Source: Roseiarcus sp963717215 (GTDB lineage: Bacteria > Pseudomonadota > Alphaproteobacteria > Rhizobiales > Beijerinckiaceae). From it: 64,000 bases of DNA. Under the pieces are notes generated by a model. The model saw nothing but the letters and a program-made list of their open reading frames with translations, did not search any database and was not told where the DNA came from. Position numbers and translations under genes: made by a program. The DNA lies in the NCBI GenBank assembly GCA_963717215.1, contig CAVQVS010000001.1, positions 62,001 to 126,000 on the forward strand. Direction: 5' to 3'. Of the stretch, positions 45,307-54,622 are shown one piece after another. The stretch's first letter is position 1. The number at the start of each line of letters is the position of its first letter.

Positions 45307-47953
45307 ATGCGGCCCGATCGATACAACGTGCGCGAATCCGAGGCCAAATGGCGCAAGGCCTGGGCGGACGCTGAAGTCTTCAAGACCGAAAACGGCGATC
45401 CGCGCCCGAAATACTATGTGCTCGAGATGTTCCCCTATCCTTCGGGGCGTATCCACATGGGACATGTGCGCAACTACGCGATGGGCGACGTGGTGGCGCG
45501 CTACCGGCGCGCGCGCGGGTTCAACGTCCTCCATCCCATGGGCTGGGACGCGTTCGGACTGCCGGCCGAGAACGCCGCCATGCAGAACAACACCAGTCCG
45601 GCAAAATGGACCTACGCCAACATCGCCGCCATGCGGGCGCAATTGCAGTCGATGGGGCTCTCGCTCGACTGGTCGCGCGAGATCGCGACCTGCGATCCGA
45701 GCTACTACAAGCACCAGCAGAAGCTGTTTCTCGACTTTCTTGAAGTCGGCCTGGTGGCGCGCAAGAAATCGAAGGTCAATTGGGACCCGGTCGACCAGAC
45801 CGTGCTCGCCAACGAGCAGGTGATCGATGGGCGCGGCTGGCGCTCCGGCGCGCCCGTCGAGCAGCGCGAACTCACCCAGTGGTTCCTCAAGATCACCGAC
45901 TATTCCGACGATCTGCTCGCAAGCCTCGATCATCTCGAGCGCTGGCCGGAAAAAGTGCGCCTGATGCAGAAGAACTGGATCGGGCGTTCGGAGGGATTGG
46001 CGCTTCGGTTCGTGATCGATCCGGCGACGCTGGGGGCGCTCAAGGGCGAACCCGGGACAAGCGAGCTCGACATCTATACGACGCGGCCCGACACTCTGTT
46101 CGGCGCGAAATTCATGGCGATCGCGCCCGACCATCCGCTGGCCGCTGCGGCCGCGAAGCACGACCCGGCGCTTCATGCGTTCATCGAGGAGACGCGGAAG
46201 ATCGGCACGTCGGTCGCCGCGATCGAGACGGCGGAGAAGAAGGGCTACGACACCGGCCTTAAAGTTCTGCACCCGTTCGACCCCGAGTGGCGCTTGCCCG
46301 TCTATGTCGCCAATTTCGTGCTGATGGATTACGGGACGGGCGCGATTTTCGGCTGCCCCGCCCACGATCAGCGCGACCTCGACTTTGTCCGCGCCTATGG
46401 CCTGGGCGTGACCCCGGTGGTGTGCCCCCCCGAGCTCGATCCGGCCAACTTCACCATCGGCGCTGAGGCTTACGACGGCAATGGCTTGATGATCAATTCG
46501 CGTTTTCTCGATGGGCTCACGGTCGAGCAGGCGAAGGAAGAGGTGTCGCGCCGGCTCGAGCAGATCACGCTTGGACAGACGCCGCAGGCCAAGCGGCAGA
46601 TCAACTACAAGCTCAGGGATTGGGGCATTTCCCGCCAGCGCTATTGGGGCTGCCCGATCCCGATCATCCATTGCGAGAAGTGCGGCGTCGTTCCGGTCCC
46701 GGCCAAGGACTTGCCGGTCAAGCTGCCGGAAGACGTGAGCTTCGACCAGCCTGGCAATCCGCTCAACCGCCATCCGACGTGGAAGCATGTCGCCTGTCCG
46801 CAATGTGATGGGCCAGCGACGCGCGAGACCGACACGATGGACACGTTCGTCGAATTCGTCGTGGTACTTCGTGCGCTTCACCGATCCCCACAATTCCTCG
46901 GCGGCTGACGATCCGGCGATGGCCAACCATTGGCTGGCGGTCGACCAGTATATCGGCGGCATCGAGCACGCGATCTTGCATCTGCTCTATTCGCGCTTCT
47001 TCACGCGCGCGATGCGCAAGTGCGGCTATCTTGGGCTCGACGAGCCCTTCGCCGGCCTCTTCACTCAGGGCATGGTGGTGCACGAGACCTATCGCGGCGA
47101 GGACGGCCAGTGGCTCGCGCCGTCCGAAGTGCGCGTCGAAGCGGAAGGTGGCGACCGTCGCGCTTTTCTCCTTGCCGGCGACGACCCGGTCGAGATCGGC
47201 CCGAACGAGAAGATGTCGAAGTCCAAGCGCAACACCATCGATCCGGACGAGATCATCTCGACCTACGGCGCCGACACCGCGCGATGGTTCATGCTCTCCA
47301 ACTCGCCGCCCGAGCGCGATGTCATCTGGACCGAGGCTGGCGTCCAGGGCGCGTTCAAGCAGACGCAACGCCTGTGGCGCCTGACCTGCGAGATCGAGCG
47401 CATCGTCGGGCCGGAGCGGCCGCCTGTACCGGCAAAATATGGCGAAGAGGCGCAGCGCATCCGCCGGATCGCGCACAGCGCGCTGGCCAGGATCGAGGAC
47501 GAGATCGATCGCCTGCGTTTCAATGTCTGCATCGCCACGGTCTACGAGCTGGCGAACGAACTCGGCGCGGCGGTCGGCGCGATCAGCGAGGCGCCCGTCG
47601 CCGACGATCTGCGGGCAGCTTTCGCCGAGGCCGGCGACAGCCTTGTCCATTGCTTCGCGCCGATGATGCCGCATCTGGCGGAAGAATGCTGGGAGGTGCT
47701 TGGGCACAAGACCTTCGTCGCGCAAAGCCCGTGGCCGGTCGCGGACCGCAGCCTGATCGCCTCGGCCGATGTCACCTATGTCGTGCAGGTCAACGGCAAG
47801 AAGCGGGGCGAGCTCACGATCGAGCGGGAGGCCGACAAGGAGCGGGTCGAGCGCGCGGCGCTCGCCCTCGACGCCGTCGTGCGGGCGATGGATAATAAGC
47901 CGAGCCGCCGGGTGATCGTCGTGCCGCACAGGATCGTCAATGTCGTGGTCTAG
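45307..47953 (+). CDS. leuS: Leucyl-tRNA synthetase, interrupted by a one-base insertion
   Basis: Charges tRNA-Leu with leucine; essential. The start at 45307 gives MRPDRYNVRESEAKWRKAW. The HIGH-type motif is FPYPSGRIHMGHVRNY and the KMSKS motif is EKMSKSKRNTIDPDE. An editing (CP1) domain lies between them (TTRPDTLFGAKFM-type TRPDTLFG; GTGAIFGCPAHDQRD). The frame is lost at 46855-46856: TGAATTCG should read GAATCG, and removing one T restores DTFVESSWYFVRFTDPHN. The C-terminal anticodon-binding part continues to the stop at 47953. lptE overlaps the 3' end. An inactive leuS is not viable unless a second copy exists. Confidence 0.95.
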
Positions 47954-48452
47954 AGGTCTCCCCGTCCTTGCGGCGGTTGCGCTCGCGGGCGCGCTCGCCG
48001 GTTGCTTCCAGCCGCTTTACGGCGAGGCCGCGCACCCGGGCCTGGTGGAGGATCTGCGCGCGATCGAAGTCCAACCGATCAAGGACCGCATCGGTCACTA
48101 TCTGGGCGACAATCTCACGACCAATCTCAACGGCACCGGGCAGACGCCAACGCCAAAATATAAGCTCACCGTGACGGTCTCGACCGTTACAGGCACGCCC
48201 ACGGTCAGCTCGCTCACCAATGTCGCAACTTCGGCGACCGTGACCGCGACCGCGAGGTACACGCTGAACAAGGCCGATGGCGGCGCGCAAGTTCTGACAG
48301 GCGTTGCGGATGCGAACGCGTCCTACGATCGTTCCCAGCAGCGCTACAACGATCTTCGCGCCGCGCGAGACACAGAGATTCGCTTGGCGCGCTCGCTGGC
48401 GGACGAGATCTCTCTGCGGCTCTCCGCCCAGCTGGCCGCGAAAACCCCATGA
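47940..48452 (+). CDS. lptE: LPS-assembly lipoprotein LptE
   Basis: 170-aa outer-membrane lipoprotein that plugs the LptD barrel and helps place LPS on the cell surface. The signal peptide has lipobox LAGALAGC. The mature part FQPLYGEAAHPGLVEDLRAIEVQPI and the TVTATARYTLNKADGGAQVLTGVADANASYDRSQQRYNDL-type strand/turn pattern (read in short blocks ATVTATARYTLN, SYDRSQQRYNDL) match the alphaproteobacterial family. The start overlaps the leuS end by 14 bases. holA normally follows but is missing here. Confidence 0.9.
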   Translation: MSWSRGLPVLAAVALAGALAGCFQPLYGEAAHPGLVEDLRAIEVQPIKDRIGHYLGDNLTTNLNGTGQTPTPKYKLTVTVSTVTGTPTVSSLTNVATSATVTATARYTLNKADGGAQVLTGVADANASYDRSQQRYNDLRAARDTEIRLARSLADEISLRLSAQLAAKTP

Positions 48453-48601
48453 CGGTCGCGACCGGGATCGTCGTCGCGAGAAACCACAGGGCGTCTTTCC
48501 ACGCCCCAAGGCTCGAAATCACGGTTCGAGTTCGACGCGACGACGTTCTATCGGGGCGCGCGGGCGCCAACCGGGGTTGGCTCACGACGCCTCAACGCTA
48601 A
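48449..48601 (+). CDS. Short coupled reading frame after lptE, uncertain
   Basis: 50 codons starting with an ATG that overlaps the lptE stop (ATGA at 48449-48452). The product is Arg/Val-rich (MTVATGIVVARNHRASFHAP) with no family resemblance. It occupies the place where holA starts in relatives but does not look like HolA. It may be non-coding. Confidence 0.2.
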   Translation: MTVATGIVVARNHRASFHAPRLEITVRVRRDDVLSGRAGANRGWLTTPQR

Positions 48602-48605
48602 CGCG

Positions 48606-49553
48606 ATGCTGCTTTACCTCGGACAACGGATCGCACTCTTCGTCGCGACGCTCCTTTTCGCGTCGATGGTCGTGTTCGCGGTCATGCAGATCCTGCCGGG
48701 CGACGCGGCTGAGACCATGCTGGGACCGACGGCGACGCCCGAGGCGGTCGCGGCGCTCTCGCACAAGCTCGGTCTCGATCTGCCGGCGCCCATCCGCTAC
48801 GCGCGCTGGATCGGCGGCGCCCTGCACGGCGATCTCGGCCTCTCCTACGCCTATGGCTCGCCGATTGGTCCCTTGATCGCCTCGAGCCTTGCGGTCAGTG
48901 CGCCGCTGGCGCTGATGGCCATGGCGCTCGCCGCGGTCATCGGGCTTGCCGCTGGAGTCTACGCCGCGGATCGGCGCGGGCGCGCGGGCGACGCAATCGT
49001 CATGGGCTTCAGCCAGATCGGCATCGCCGTGCCGAACTTCTGGCTCGCTATCCTGCTCGTTCTCGTCTTCGCCGTGACGCTGAGACTGGTTCCAGCGGGC
49101 GGGTTTCCGGGCTGGCATGACCCGGGGCGGGCGATCTCGGCGCTGATCCTTCCGGCGATTGCGCTTGGCGTCGTGCAGGCGGCGATCGTCACCCGCGTCA
49201 CGCGCTCGGCGGTGATCGAGGCGCTGAACGAAGACTTCATGCGCACTGCGCGCGCCAAGGGCGTCTCGCGTCGCGCCGCGCTCTGGCGCCACGCCCTGCC
49301 GAACGCGCTGACGCCCATCCTCACCATCATGGGGCTGCAATTCGCCAATCTAATTGCGGGCGCGATCGTGGTCGAGAACGTGTTCGTCCTGCCAGGACTG
49401 GGCCGTCTCATGCTGCAGTCGATCTCTAACCGCGACACTTTGGTGGTCGAGAATGGGGTGATGCTGCTCGCTTTGATCGTGATTGCACTGAATTTCATCG
49501 TCGATATCGCCTGCGCCGCGATCGACCCGAGGCTGAGGGCCTCCGCGGCGTGA
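48606..49553 (+). CDS. Dipeptide/oligopeptide-type ABC transporter permease (DppB-like)
   Basis: 315 aa, six membrane helices. N-terminal block: LGQRIALFVATLLFASMVVF then DPGDxA-type ILPGDAAETMLGPTAT. The EAA motif is MRTARAKGVSRRAALWRHALPNAL. C-terminal GAIVVENVFVLPGLGRLML is typical. First gene of the dppBCDF-like operon. Its stop overlaps the GTG start of the next permease gene. Confidence 0.93.
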   Translation: MLLYLGQRIALFVATLLFASMVVFAVMQILPGDAAETMLGPTATPEAVAALSHKLGLDLPAPIRYARWIGGALHGDLGLSYAYGSPIGPLIASSLAVSAPLALMAMALAAVIGLAAGVYAADRRGRAGDAIVMGFSQIGIAVPNFWLAILLVLVFAVTLRLVPAGGFPGWHDPGRAISALILPAIALGVVQAAIVTRVTRSAVIEALNEDFMRTARAKGVSRRAALWRHALPNALTPILTIMGLQFANLIAGAIVVENVFVLPGLGRLMLQSISNRDTLVVENGVMLLALIVIALNFIVDIACAAIDPRLRASAA

Positions 49554-50389
49554 GCATCGCCGCTCGGTTTCGCCCGCGCGGCGGCTTCAGTCTGTGGCTC
49601 GGCGCCGCGCTCTTCGCAACCCTGATCATAGCCGCCGTCTTGTCGCTGATCTGGACGCCTTATCCGCCGACCGCGATCGACATTCCCCACAAGCTCGCGC
49701 ATCCCTCCGTGGAGCACTGGTTCGGGACCGACAATCTCGGGCGCGATGTCGCCTCGCAGATTCTCGCCGGCTCCCGCATCTCAATTTTGGTCGGGGTGAT
49801 CGCGGTCGGCATCGGTCTCGTCTTCGGCGTTGTTCTTGGCCTCATCGCATCGTTTTCCAAGGGGCTCGTCGAAGACGGACTTATGAAACTCAGCGACTTC
49901 GTGTTCGCCTTTCCGGCCCTCCTTTTGGCGATCATGCTGACGGCGACCTTCGGCCCGGGCGTCGTCAACGCCATCATCGCGATTGGCGTCTACAATGTGC
50001 CGATCATCGCCAAGCTCACGCGCGCCACAGCCAACGGCGTTCTCTCCCGGGAATATGCGCTCGCCGCCCGCGCCGCGGGGCGCGGGCCGATCGCCATTGC
50101 CCTCGATCACGTGCTGCCCAATATTGCGCCGGCGCTGATCGTGCAGGCGACCATTCAATTTGCAATCGCCATTCTGGCCGAGGCGGCGCTTTCCTACCTT
50201 GGCCTCGGCGCGCAGCCGCCTGAGACCTCGTGGGGCAAGATGCTCGCGGACGCGCAGAACGTCCTCTACAACGCGCCGCGGCTCGCGCTTTACCCCGGCA
50301 TCGCGATCGCGCTCAGCGTGCTCGGCCTCAATCTGCTCGGCGACGGGTTGCGCGACGCGCTCGATCCGAGATTGAAGGCCCGGAGCTGA
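49550..50389 (+). CDS. Dipeptide/oligopeptide-type ABC transporter permease (DppC-like)
   Basis: 279 aa, six membrane helices. It starts with GTG at 49550, overlapping the previous stop. Signatures: HWFGTDNLGRDVASQILAGS (the DppC N-terminal periplasmic block), the EAA motif SREYALAARAAGRGPIAIALDHVLPN-type (EYALAARAAGRGP), and ALSYLGLGAQPPETSWGKML. Together with the DppB-like subunit it forms the channel. The stop overlaps the next ATG (TGATG). Confidence 0.93.
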   Translation: MSIAARFRPRGGFSLWLGAALFATLIIAAVLSLIWTPYPPTAIDIPHKLAHPSVEHWFGTDNLGRDVASQILAGSRISILVGVIAVGIGLVFGVVLGLIASFSKGLVEDGLMKLSDFVFAFPALLLAIMLTATFGPGVVNAIIAIGVYNVPIIAKLTRATANGVLSREYALAARAAGRGPIAIALDHVLPNIAPALIVQATIQFAIAILAEAALSYLGLGAQPPETSWGKMLADAQNVLYNAPRLALYPGIAIALSVLGLNLLGDGLRDALDPRLKARS

Positions 50390-51363
50390 TGCTGCTCGAG
50401 GTCTCCGAACTCGTTGTCGATGTCGCGACGCGCCGGGGATTGCAGCGCGTCGTCGATCAAACCTCATTTTCGCTGGATGAGGGCGAGAGCCTGGGCGTGG
50501 TCGGCGAGTCTGGCTCCGGCAAGACGATGACGGCGCTGGCGCTGATGGGCCTGATGCCCGAGAGCGCGCGGGTATTGGGTTCGATCCGCTTCGAGGGGCG
50601 GGAGCTGGTTGGTCTCTGCGAAAAGGATATGATGCGATTGCGCGGCGATCGCATCGCCATGATCTTTCAGGAGCCGATGACGGCTCTCAATCCGCTTCGC
50701 CGCGTTGGCGCGCAAGTCGCCGAGCCGCTCATGCTGCATCGGGGTTTAAGCAAGCGCGAGGCGCAGGCGCGCGCGATCGAGCTGCTCGAGCGTGTGCGAT
50801 TGGCGGAGCCGGAACGCGCCGCGCGATCCTATCCGTTCGCGCTGTCCGGCGGCGAGCGGCAGCGGGCGATGATCGCCATGGCGATCGGTTGTTCGCCGCG
50901 TCTGGTCATCGCCGACGAGCCGACGACGGCGCTCGACGTCACGGTGCAGGCGCGCATTCTCGCCCTCATCGACGGATTGCGCGTGGAATCGAAAATGGCG
51001 ATCCTGCTTGTCAGTCACGATCTCGCCGTGATCGCTGGCCACTGCGACCGCGTCATCGTCATGTACGCGGGCGTGATCATGGAGAGCGGGCCGGTCGAAG
51101 CGGTGCTGCGGGAACCAAGGAACCCCTACACGCTGGCGCTGGTCGAAGCCCGTCCGCGACCGGGCGCGCCGCGCGGCGCTCGGCTGAAGACCATCCCCGG
51201 CGCGCCGCTGGTTGCGCAAGACCAACCCGTTGGCTGTCCGTTCGCTGGCCGATGCGCGCTCACCATCGATATCTGCCGTGACGTGGCGCCGCCGGAGATC
51301 GCCTTCGAAGCTCGCCATGTCTCGCGCTGCCATCGCGCCCGCGAAGTGGGGTTCGGGCAATGA
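50389..51363 (+). CDS. Dipeptide-type ABC transporter ATPase (DppD-like)
   Basis: 324 aa. Walker A GESGSGKTM, Q-loop MIFQEPMTALNPL, signature LSGGERQRAMIAMAI, Walker B LVIADEPTTALDVT, switch His in LVSHDLAVI. The C-terminal oligopeptide-transporter extension has the four-Cys pattern (GCPFAGRCALTIDICRD...CHRA) that binds an Fe-S cluster in relatives. The start at 50389 is fixed by the overlap with the DppC-like gene. Confidence 0.94.
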   Translation: MLLEVSELVVDVATRRGLQRVVDQTSFSLDEGESLGVVGESGSGKTMTALALMGLMPESARVLGSIRFEGRELVGLCEKDMMRLRGDRIAMIFQEPMTALNPLRRVGAQVAEPLMLHRGLSKREAQARAIELLERVRLAEPERAARSYPFALSGGERQRAMIAMAIGCSPRLVIADEPTTALDVTVQARILALIDGLRVESKMAILLVSHDLAVIAGHCDRVIVMYAGVIMESGPVEAVLREPRNPYTLALVEARPRPGAPRGARLKTIPGAPLVAQDQPVGCPFAGRCALTIDICRDVAPPEIAFEARHVSRCHRAREVGFGQ

Positions 51364-51382
51364 GCGAAGCGGGACCCGTCTC

Positions 51383-52348
51383 ATGAGCGAAGCGCCGCTG
51401 CTCGAGGTCTCCGCGCTCGTGAAGACCTATCGCTCGGCGGGCATCGGCCCGTTCGCGCGCAAGAATGCCCGCCCGGCGCTTGCCGGAATCAGCTTCTCGG
51501 TAAGCCAAGGGCGCTCGTTCGGAATCGTCGGAGAATCGGGCTCCGGCAAGTCGACACTGGCGCGCATCGCGCTCGCGCTTGACCGTCCGGATTCGGGCGC
51601 GGTGCGCCTTCAGGGGCGCTCGCTGTTCGATCTGTCGCAACGCGAATTGCGGCCCATGCGTGCGCATATGCAAATGATCTTCCAGGACCCTTATGGCTCG
51701 CTCGATCCGCGCCAGCGCGTCGAAAAAATTGTCGCCGAGCCGCTGGCGGCGCTCGGCGGAGCGACGGGCGCCGAGCGCCGCGCCCGCGTGCGAGCCTCGC
51801 TCGAGGCAGTTGGTCTCAAGGCCTCCGACGCCTCGAAGCATCCGCATGAGTTTTCGGGCGGCCAGCGCCAGCGCATCGCCATCGCGCGCGCCCTCATCAC
51901 CCGGCCGAAGCTGGTTGTTGCCGACGAGCCGGTGTCGGCGCTCGACGTCTCGGTGCAGGCGCAGACGCTGAACCTGATGAGCGATCTCGAGCGCGAGTCG
52001 GGCGTGACCTTTCTCTTGATCAGCCACGATCTCGCTGTCGTCGCGCATATTTGTGAGACGACCGCGGTCATGTATCGCGGGCGCATTGTCGAGATCGGCG
52101 AGACCGCCGCCCTGTTCGCCAGCCCGGCGCACCCCTACACGCGCGAATTGGTCGACGCCACTCCGCGCCTCGATCAGCCCACGCGCGCGCCGCTCGCGCC
52201 GGCGAGGGGGGGCGCCGAAACCGACGAGGGCTGTCCATATGCCGCGCGCTGCGCCATCGCCCGCCCGCGTTGCCGCGAGGAGGCGCCAAGGCTTGAGACG
52301 AAGGAGAGTGGAAACCGCAAGGTCGCCTGCCATTTCCCTCTCGATTAG
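51383..52348 (+). CDS. Dipeptide-type ABC transporter ATPase (DppF-like)
   Basis: 321 aa. Walker A GESGSGKSTL, Q-loop MIFQDPYGSLDPRQ, signature FSGGQRQRIAIARAL, Walker B LVVADEPVSALDVS, switch His in LISHDLAVV. The C-terminal Cys motif GCPYAARCAIARPRCREEAPRL completes the oligopeptide-type extension. It starts 20 bases after the DppD-like stop and ends the transporter operon; a palindrome follows at 52368-52386. Confidence 0.94.
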   Translation: MSEAPLLEVSALVKTYRSAGIGPFARKNARPALAGISFSVSQGRSFGIVGESGSGKSTLARIALALDRPDSGAVRLQGRSLFDLSQRELRPMRAHMQMIFQDPYGSLDPRQRVEKIVAEPLAALGGATGAERRARVRASLEAVGLKASDASKHPHEFSGGQRQRIAIARALITRPKLVVADEPVSALDVSVQAQTLNLMSDLERESGVTFLLISHDLAVVAHICETTAVMYRGRIVEIGETAALFASPAHPYTRELVDATPRLDQPTRAPLAPARGGAETDEGCPYAARCAIARPRCREEAPRLETKESGNRKVACHFPLD

Positions 52349-52367
52349 GTCAGGGTCGCTGACATTA

Positions 52368-52386
52368 ATGTAATGATTTATTACAT
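52368..52386. promoter_or_regulatory. Palindrome ATGTAAT-N5-ATTACAT, candidate operator
   Basis: Perfect 7-bp arms with a 5-base spacer in an AT-rich patch 100 bases before the DUF2852 gene. The symmetry and spacing suit a dimeric repressor or activator of the LysR, MarR or GntR type. No regulator gene is adjacent. Confidence 0.4.
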
Positions 52387-52485
52387 CCGAAGCTCTTGTA
52401 CGCCGCTTGGCTGCTCCCAATCTCATATCCGCGTCAGTGACCGCTCCCTTGGAGCGGCGCTCGCGAGAAGACATGGAGGCTCGGT

Positions 52486-53010
52486 ATGGGCACGGCAGAT
52501 GGCGCCATGGGTGGTTCGTACGGCGCGCGCGAATTCGGCGCGGGCGAGTGGGCGGGCGCCCGATGGCGGCGCGGCGGCGGTTCGCACTGGTCGGCGTTCG
52601 AAATCATCGCGATGGTTCTTGGCTTCATCGTCTTTTGGCCGATCGGTCTTGCGATCCTCGGCTATAAGTTCTGGCAGCGACGCTATGGCGGGCCGGATCT
52701 TCAGACGCTGGCCACCAACAAATGGCAGGATGCGCGCACCATGATGTCGAGTAATTCGTCTTCTTGGGGATGCGGCGCAATGAACCGAGCGAGCCGCGCC
52801 TACGGCGCTCCGACCGGCAACGCCGCGTTCAACGAATGGCGCACCGCTGAGCTGACTCGGCTCGACGAGGAACGCCGCAAGCTTGACGAGGCGCAGCGCG
52901 AATTCTCCGAATATGTCGACGCAATTCGCCGCGCAAAGGACCGCGAGGAATTCGATCGGTTCATGGCCGAACGCCGGGGCCGTCCGACCGGCGGGCCGAG
53001 CGCGAACTGA
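52486..53010 (+). CDS. DUF2852 family membrane protein
   Basis: 174 aa. A Gly-rich N-terminus is followed by one clear hydrophobic helix (IIAMVLGFIVFWPIGLAILGY) and the family block KFWQRRYGG. The C-terminal half carries a long charged helix, probably coiled coil: EWRTAELTRLDEERRKLDEA, then FSEYVDAIRRAKDREEFDRFM. DUF2852 proteins are common in alphaproteobacteria and of unknown function. The gene sits between the transporter operon and its probable binding protein, with its own upstream palindrome. Confidence 0.88.
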   Translation: MGTADGAMGGSYGAREFGAGEWAGARWRRGGGSHWSAFEIIAMVLGFIVFWPIGLAILGYKFWQRRYGGPDLQTLATNKWQDARTMMSSNSSSWGCGAMNRASRAYGAPTGNAAFNEWRTAELTRLDEERRKLDEAQREFSEYVDAIRRAKDREEFDRFMAERRGRPTGGPSAN

Positions 53011-53044
53011 GCGTCTTCGGCTTTTTCCTGACAGTTGCGTCTAG

Positions 53045-53074
53045 GTCCCTTCTCCCCTAACCGGGAGGAGGGAC
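53045..53074. repeat. Hairpin upstream of the peptide-binding-protein gene
   Basis: GTCCCTTCTCCC (53045-53056) and GGGAGGAGGGAC (53063-53074) pair over 12 bp with one G-U wobble. The sequence type (CTCCC...GGGAG) resembles the hairpin at 31420-31446 and common alphaproteobacterial intergenic repeats. It also follows the DUF2852 stop and may end that transcript. Confidence 0.65.
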
Positions 53075-53140
53075 TTGTGCTTGACGCTCTCGCGTCCTGC
53101 GGTGCTATGCTGAGGCTTCTCGTCAGCCTCGGAGCGTTCG

Positions 53141-54622
53141 ATGCGCCGCCCCCACCGATTTTTCGCCACGCTTGCTCTTGCCGTCATGGCGTCAGCGGGT
53201 GCCGCCGTCGCCAAGGACAGTGTGACGATCGGCATGGTGCTCGAACCCCCCGGGCTCGATCCGACCAGCGCGCCGGCGGCGGCGATCGGCGAGGTGACGC
53301 ACTACAACATCTTCGAGGGTCTGACGAAGATCAACGAAGACTTCTCGGTGACGCCGCTCCTGGCTGAGAAATGGGACTTCTCGCCCGATCTCAAGACCCT
53401 GACCTTCACGCTTAAGCCGAACGTCAAGTTTCAGGACGACGAGCCGTTCTCGTCCAAGGACGTGAAGTACTCCTTCGAGCGCTACGCCGACAAGGAGTCG
53501 ACGAACAAGGACAAGCAGTTTTTCGCGACGATCGAGTCGATCGACACGCCCGATCCGATGACGGTCGTGCTCAAGTTCAAGCAGCCGAGCTTCGAGGCGC
53601 TCTATCATCTCGGCATGGATACGGCGGTCATCCTCGACGAGAAGAGTGCGACGACCGCGTCCACCAATCCTGTGGGCACCGGACCCTACAAGCTCGCCTC
53701 CTGGGAAAAGGGCTCGTCGATCGTGCTCGACAAATGGGACGGCTTTCGCGACGCCGCGAAGATCCCGCTCGCCCATGCGACCTTCCGCTTCATCTCGGAT
53801 CCCTCGGCCGCAGTGGCGGCGATGCTTGCCGGCGACGTCGACGCGTTCCCGCGCTTCGCCAATGTGCAGGCGCTCGACCAGTTCAAGAGCGATTCCCGGT
53901 TCCAAGTGCTGGTCGGCGGCACCGAGGGCAAGACCATCCTCGCCATGAACAACAAGAAGAAGCCGCTCGACGATGTGCATGTGCGCCAGGCGATCGCCTA
54001 TGCGCTCGACCGCAAGGCGATCATCGACGGGGCCCAGAACGGCCTTGGCGCGCCGATAGGCAGTCACATGACGCCGAACGATCCTGGCTACGTCGATCTG
54101 ACGGGCATGTATCCGCACGATCCCGAGAAGGCGAAGGCGCTGTTGAAGGAAGCGGGCGTCAAGACGCCGCTCGAACTCAGCCTCATCCTTCCGCCGCCCC
54201 CTTACGCGCGTCAGGGCGGGGAAATCATTGCCGCCGAGCTCGCCGACGTTGGCATCAACGCCAAGATTCAAAACGTCGAATGGGCGCAGTGGCTGAGCGG
54301 CGTCTACAAGGACAAGAACTACGACCTGACGATCATCAGTCACGTCGAGCCGCTCGACATCGGCATCTACGCCAATCCGAACTACTATTTCCAGTATGAC
54401 AGCCCGGCGTTCAAGGCGATCTACGAGAAGGTGACGTCGGCGCCGAATCTCGCGGCCTACAAGGCGGCGCTCGGCGAAGCGCAGAAGAAGCTTGCCGAGG
54501 ACAGCGTCAATGCGTTCCTGTTCCAATTGCCGAACGTGACCGTCGCCGACGCAAAGCTCAAGGGCCTGTGGAAGAACGCGCCGATCTTCGTCAACGATCT
54601 CTCGGCGATGGCGTGGCGATGA
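53141..54622 (+). CDS. Peptide-type ABC transporter substrate-binding protein (SBP family 5)
   Basis: 493 aa. A Sec signal peptide (about 1-24, ending AAVA) precedes a large two-lobed family-5 binding protein: TIGMVLEPPGLDPTSAPAAA, HYNIFEGLTKINEDFSVTPL, FTLKPNVKFQDDEPFSSKDV, TGPYKLASWEKG, VRQAIAYALDRKAIIDGA. The ligand could be peptides or another amide. Its stop overlaps the start of an amidase gene, suggesting the imported compound is cleaved by that amidase. Its natural partner is the transporter at 48606-52348. Confidence 0.94.
   Translation: MRRPHRFFATLALAVMASAGAAVAKDSVTIGMVLEPPGLDPTSAPAAAIGEVTHYNIFEGLTKINEDFSVTPLLAEKWDFSPDLKTLTFTLKPNVKFQDDEPFSSKDVKYSFERYADKESTNKDKQFFATIESIDTPDPMTVVLKFKQPSFEALYHLGMDTAVILDEKSATTASTNPVGTGPYKLASWEKGSSIVLDKWDGFRDAAKIPLAHATFRFISDPSAAVAAMLAGDVDAFPRFANVQALDQFKSDSRFQVLVGGTEGKTILAMNNKKKPLDDVHVRQAIAYALDRKAIIDGAQNGLGAPIGSHMTPNDPGYVDLTGMYPHDPEKAKALLKEAGVKTPLELSLILPPPPYARQGGEIIAAELADVGINAKIQNVEWAQWLSGVYKDKNYDLTIISHVEPLDIGIYANPNYYFQYDSPAFKAIYEKVTSAPNLAAYKAALGEAQKKLAEDSVNAFLFQLPNVTVADAKLKGLWKNAPIFVNDLSAMAWR

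Noticed and set aside
45265..46962. 565-codon frame opposite leuS
   Set aside because: Antisense shadow; leuS has all family motifs.
53192..54526. 444-codon frame opposite the SBP gene
   Set aside because: Antisense shadow with Arg/Leu/Val/Asp-rich low-information product.
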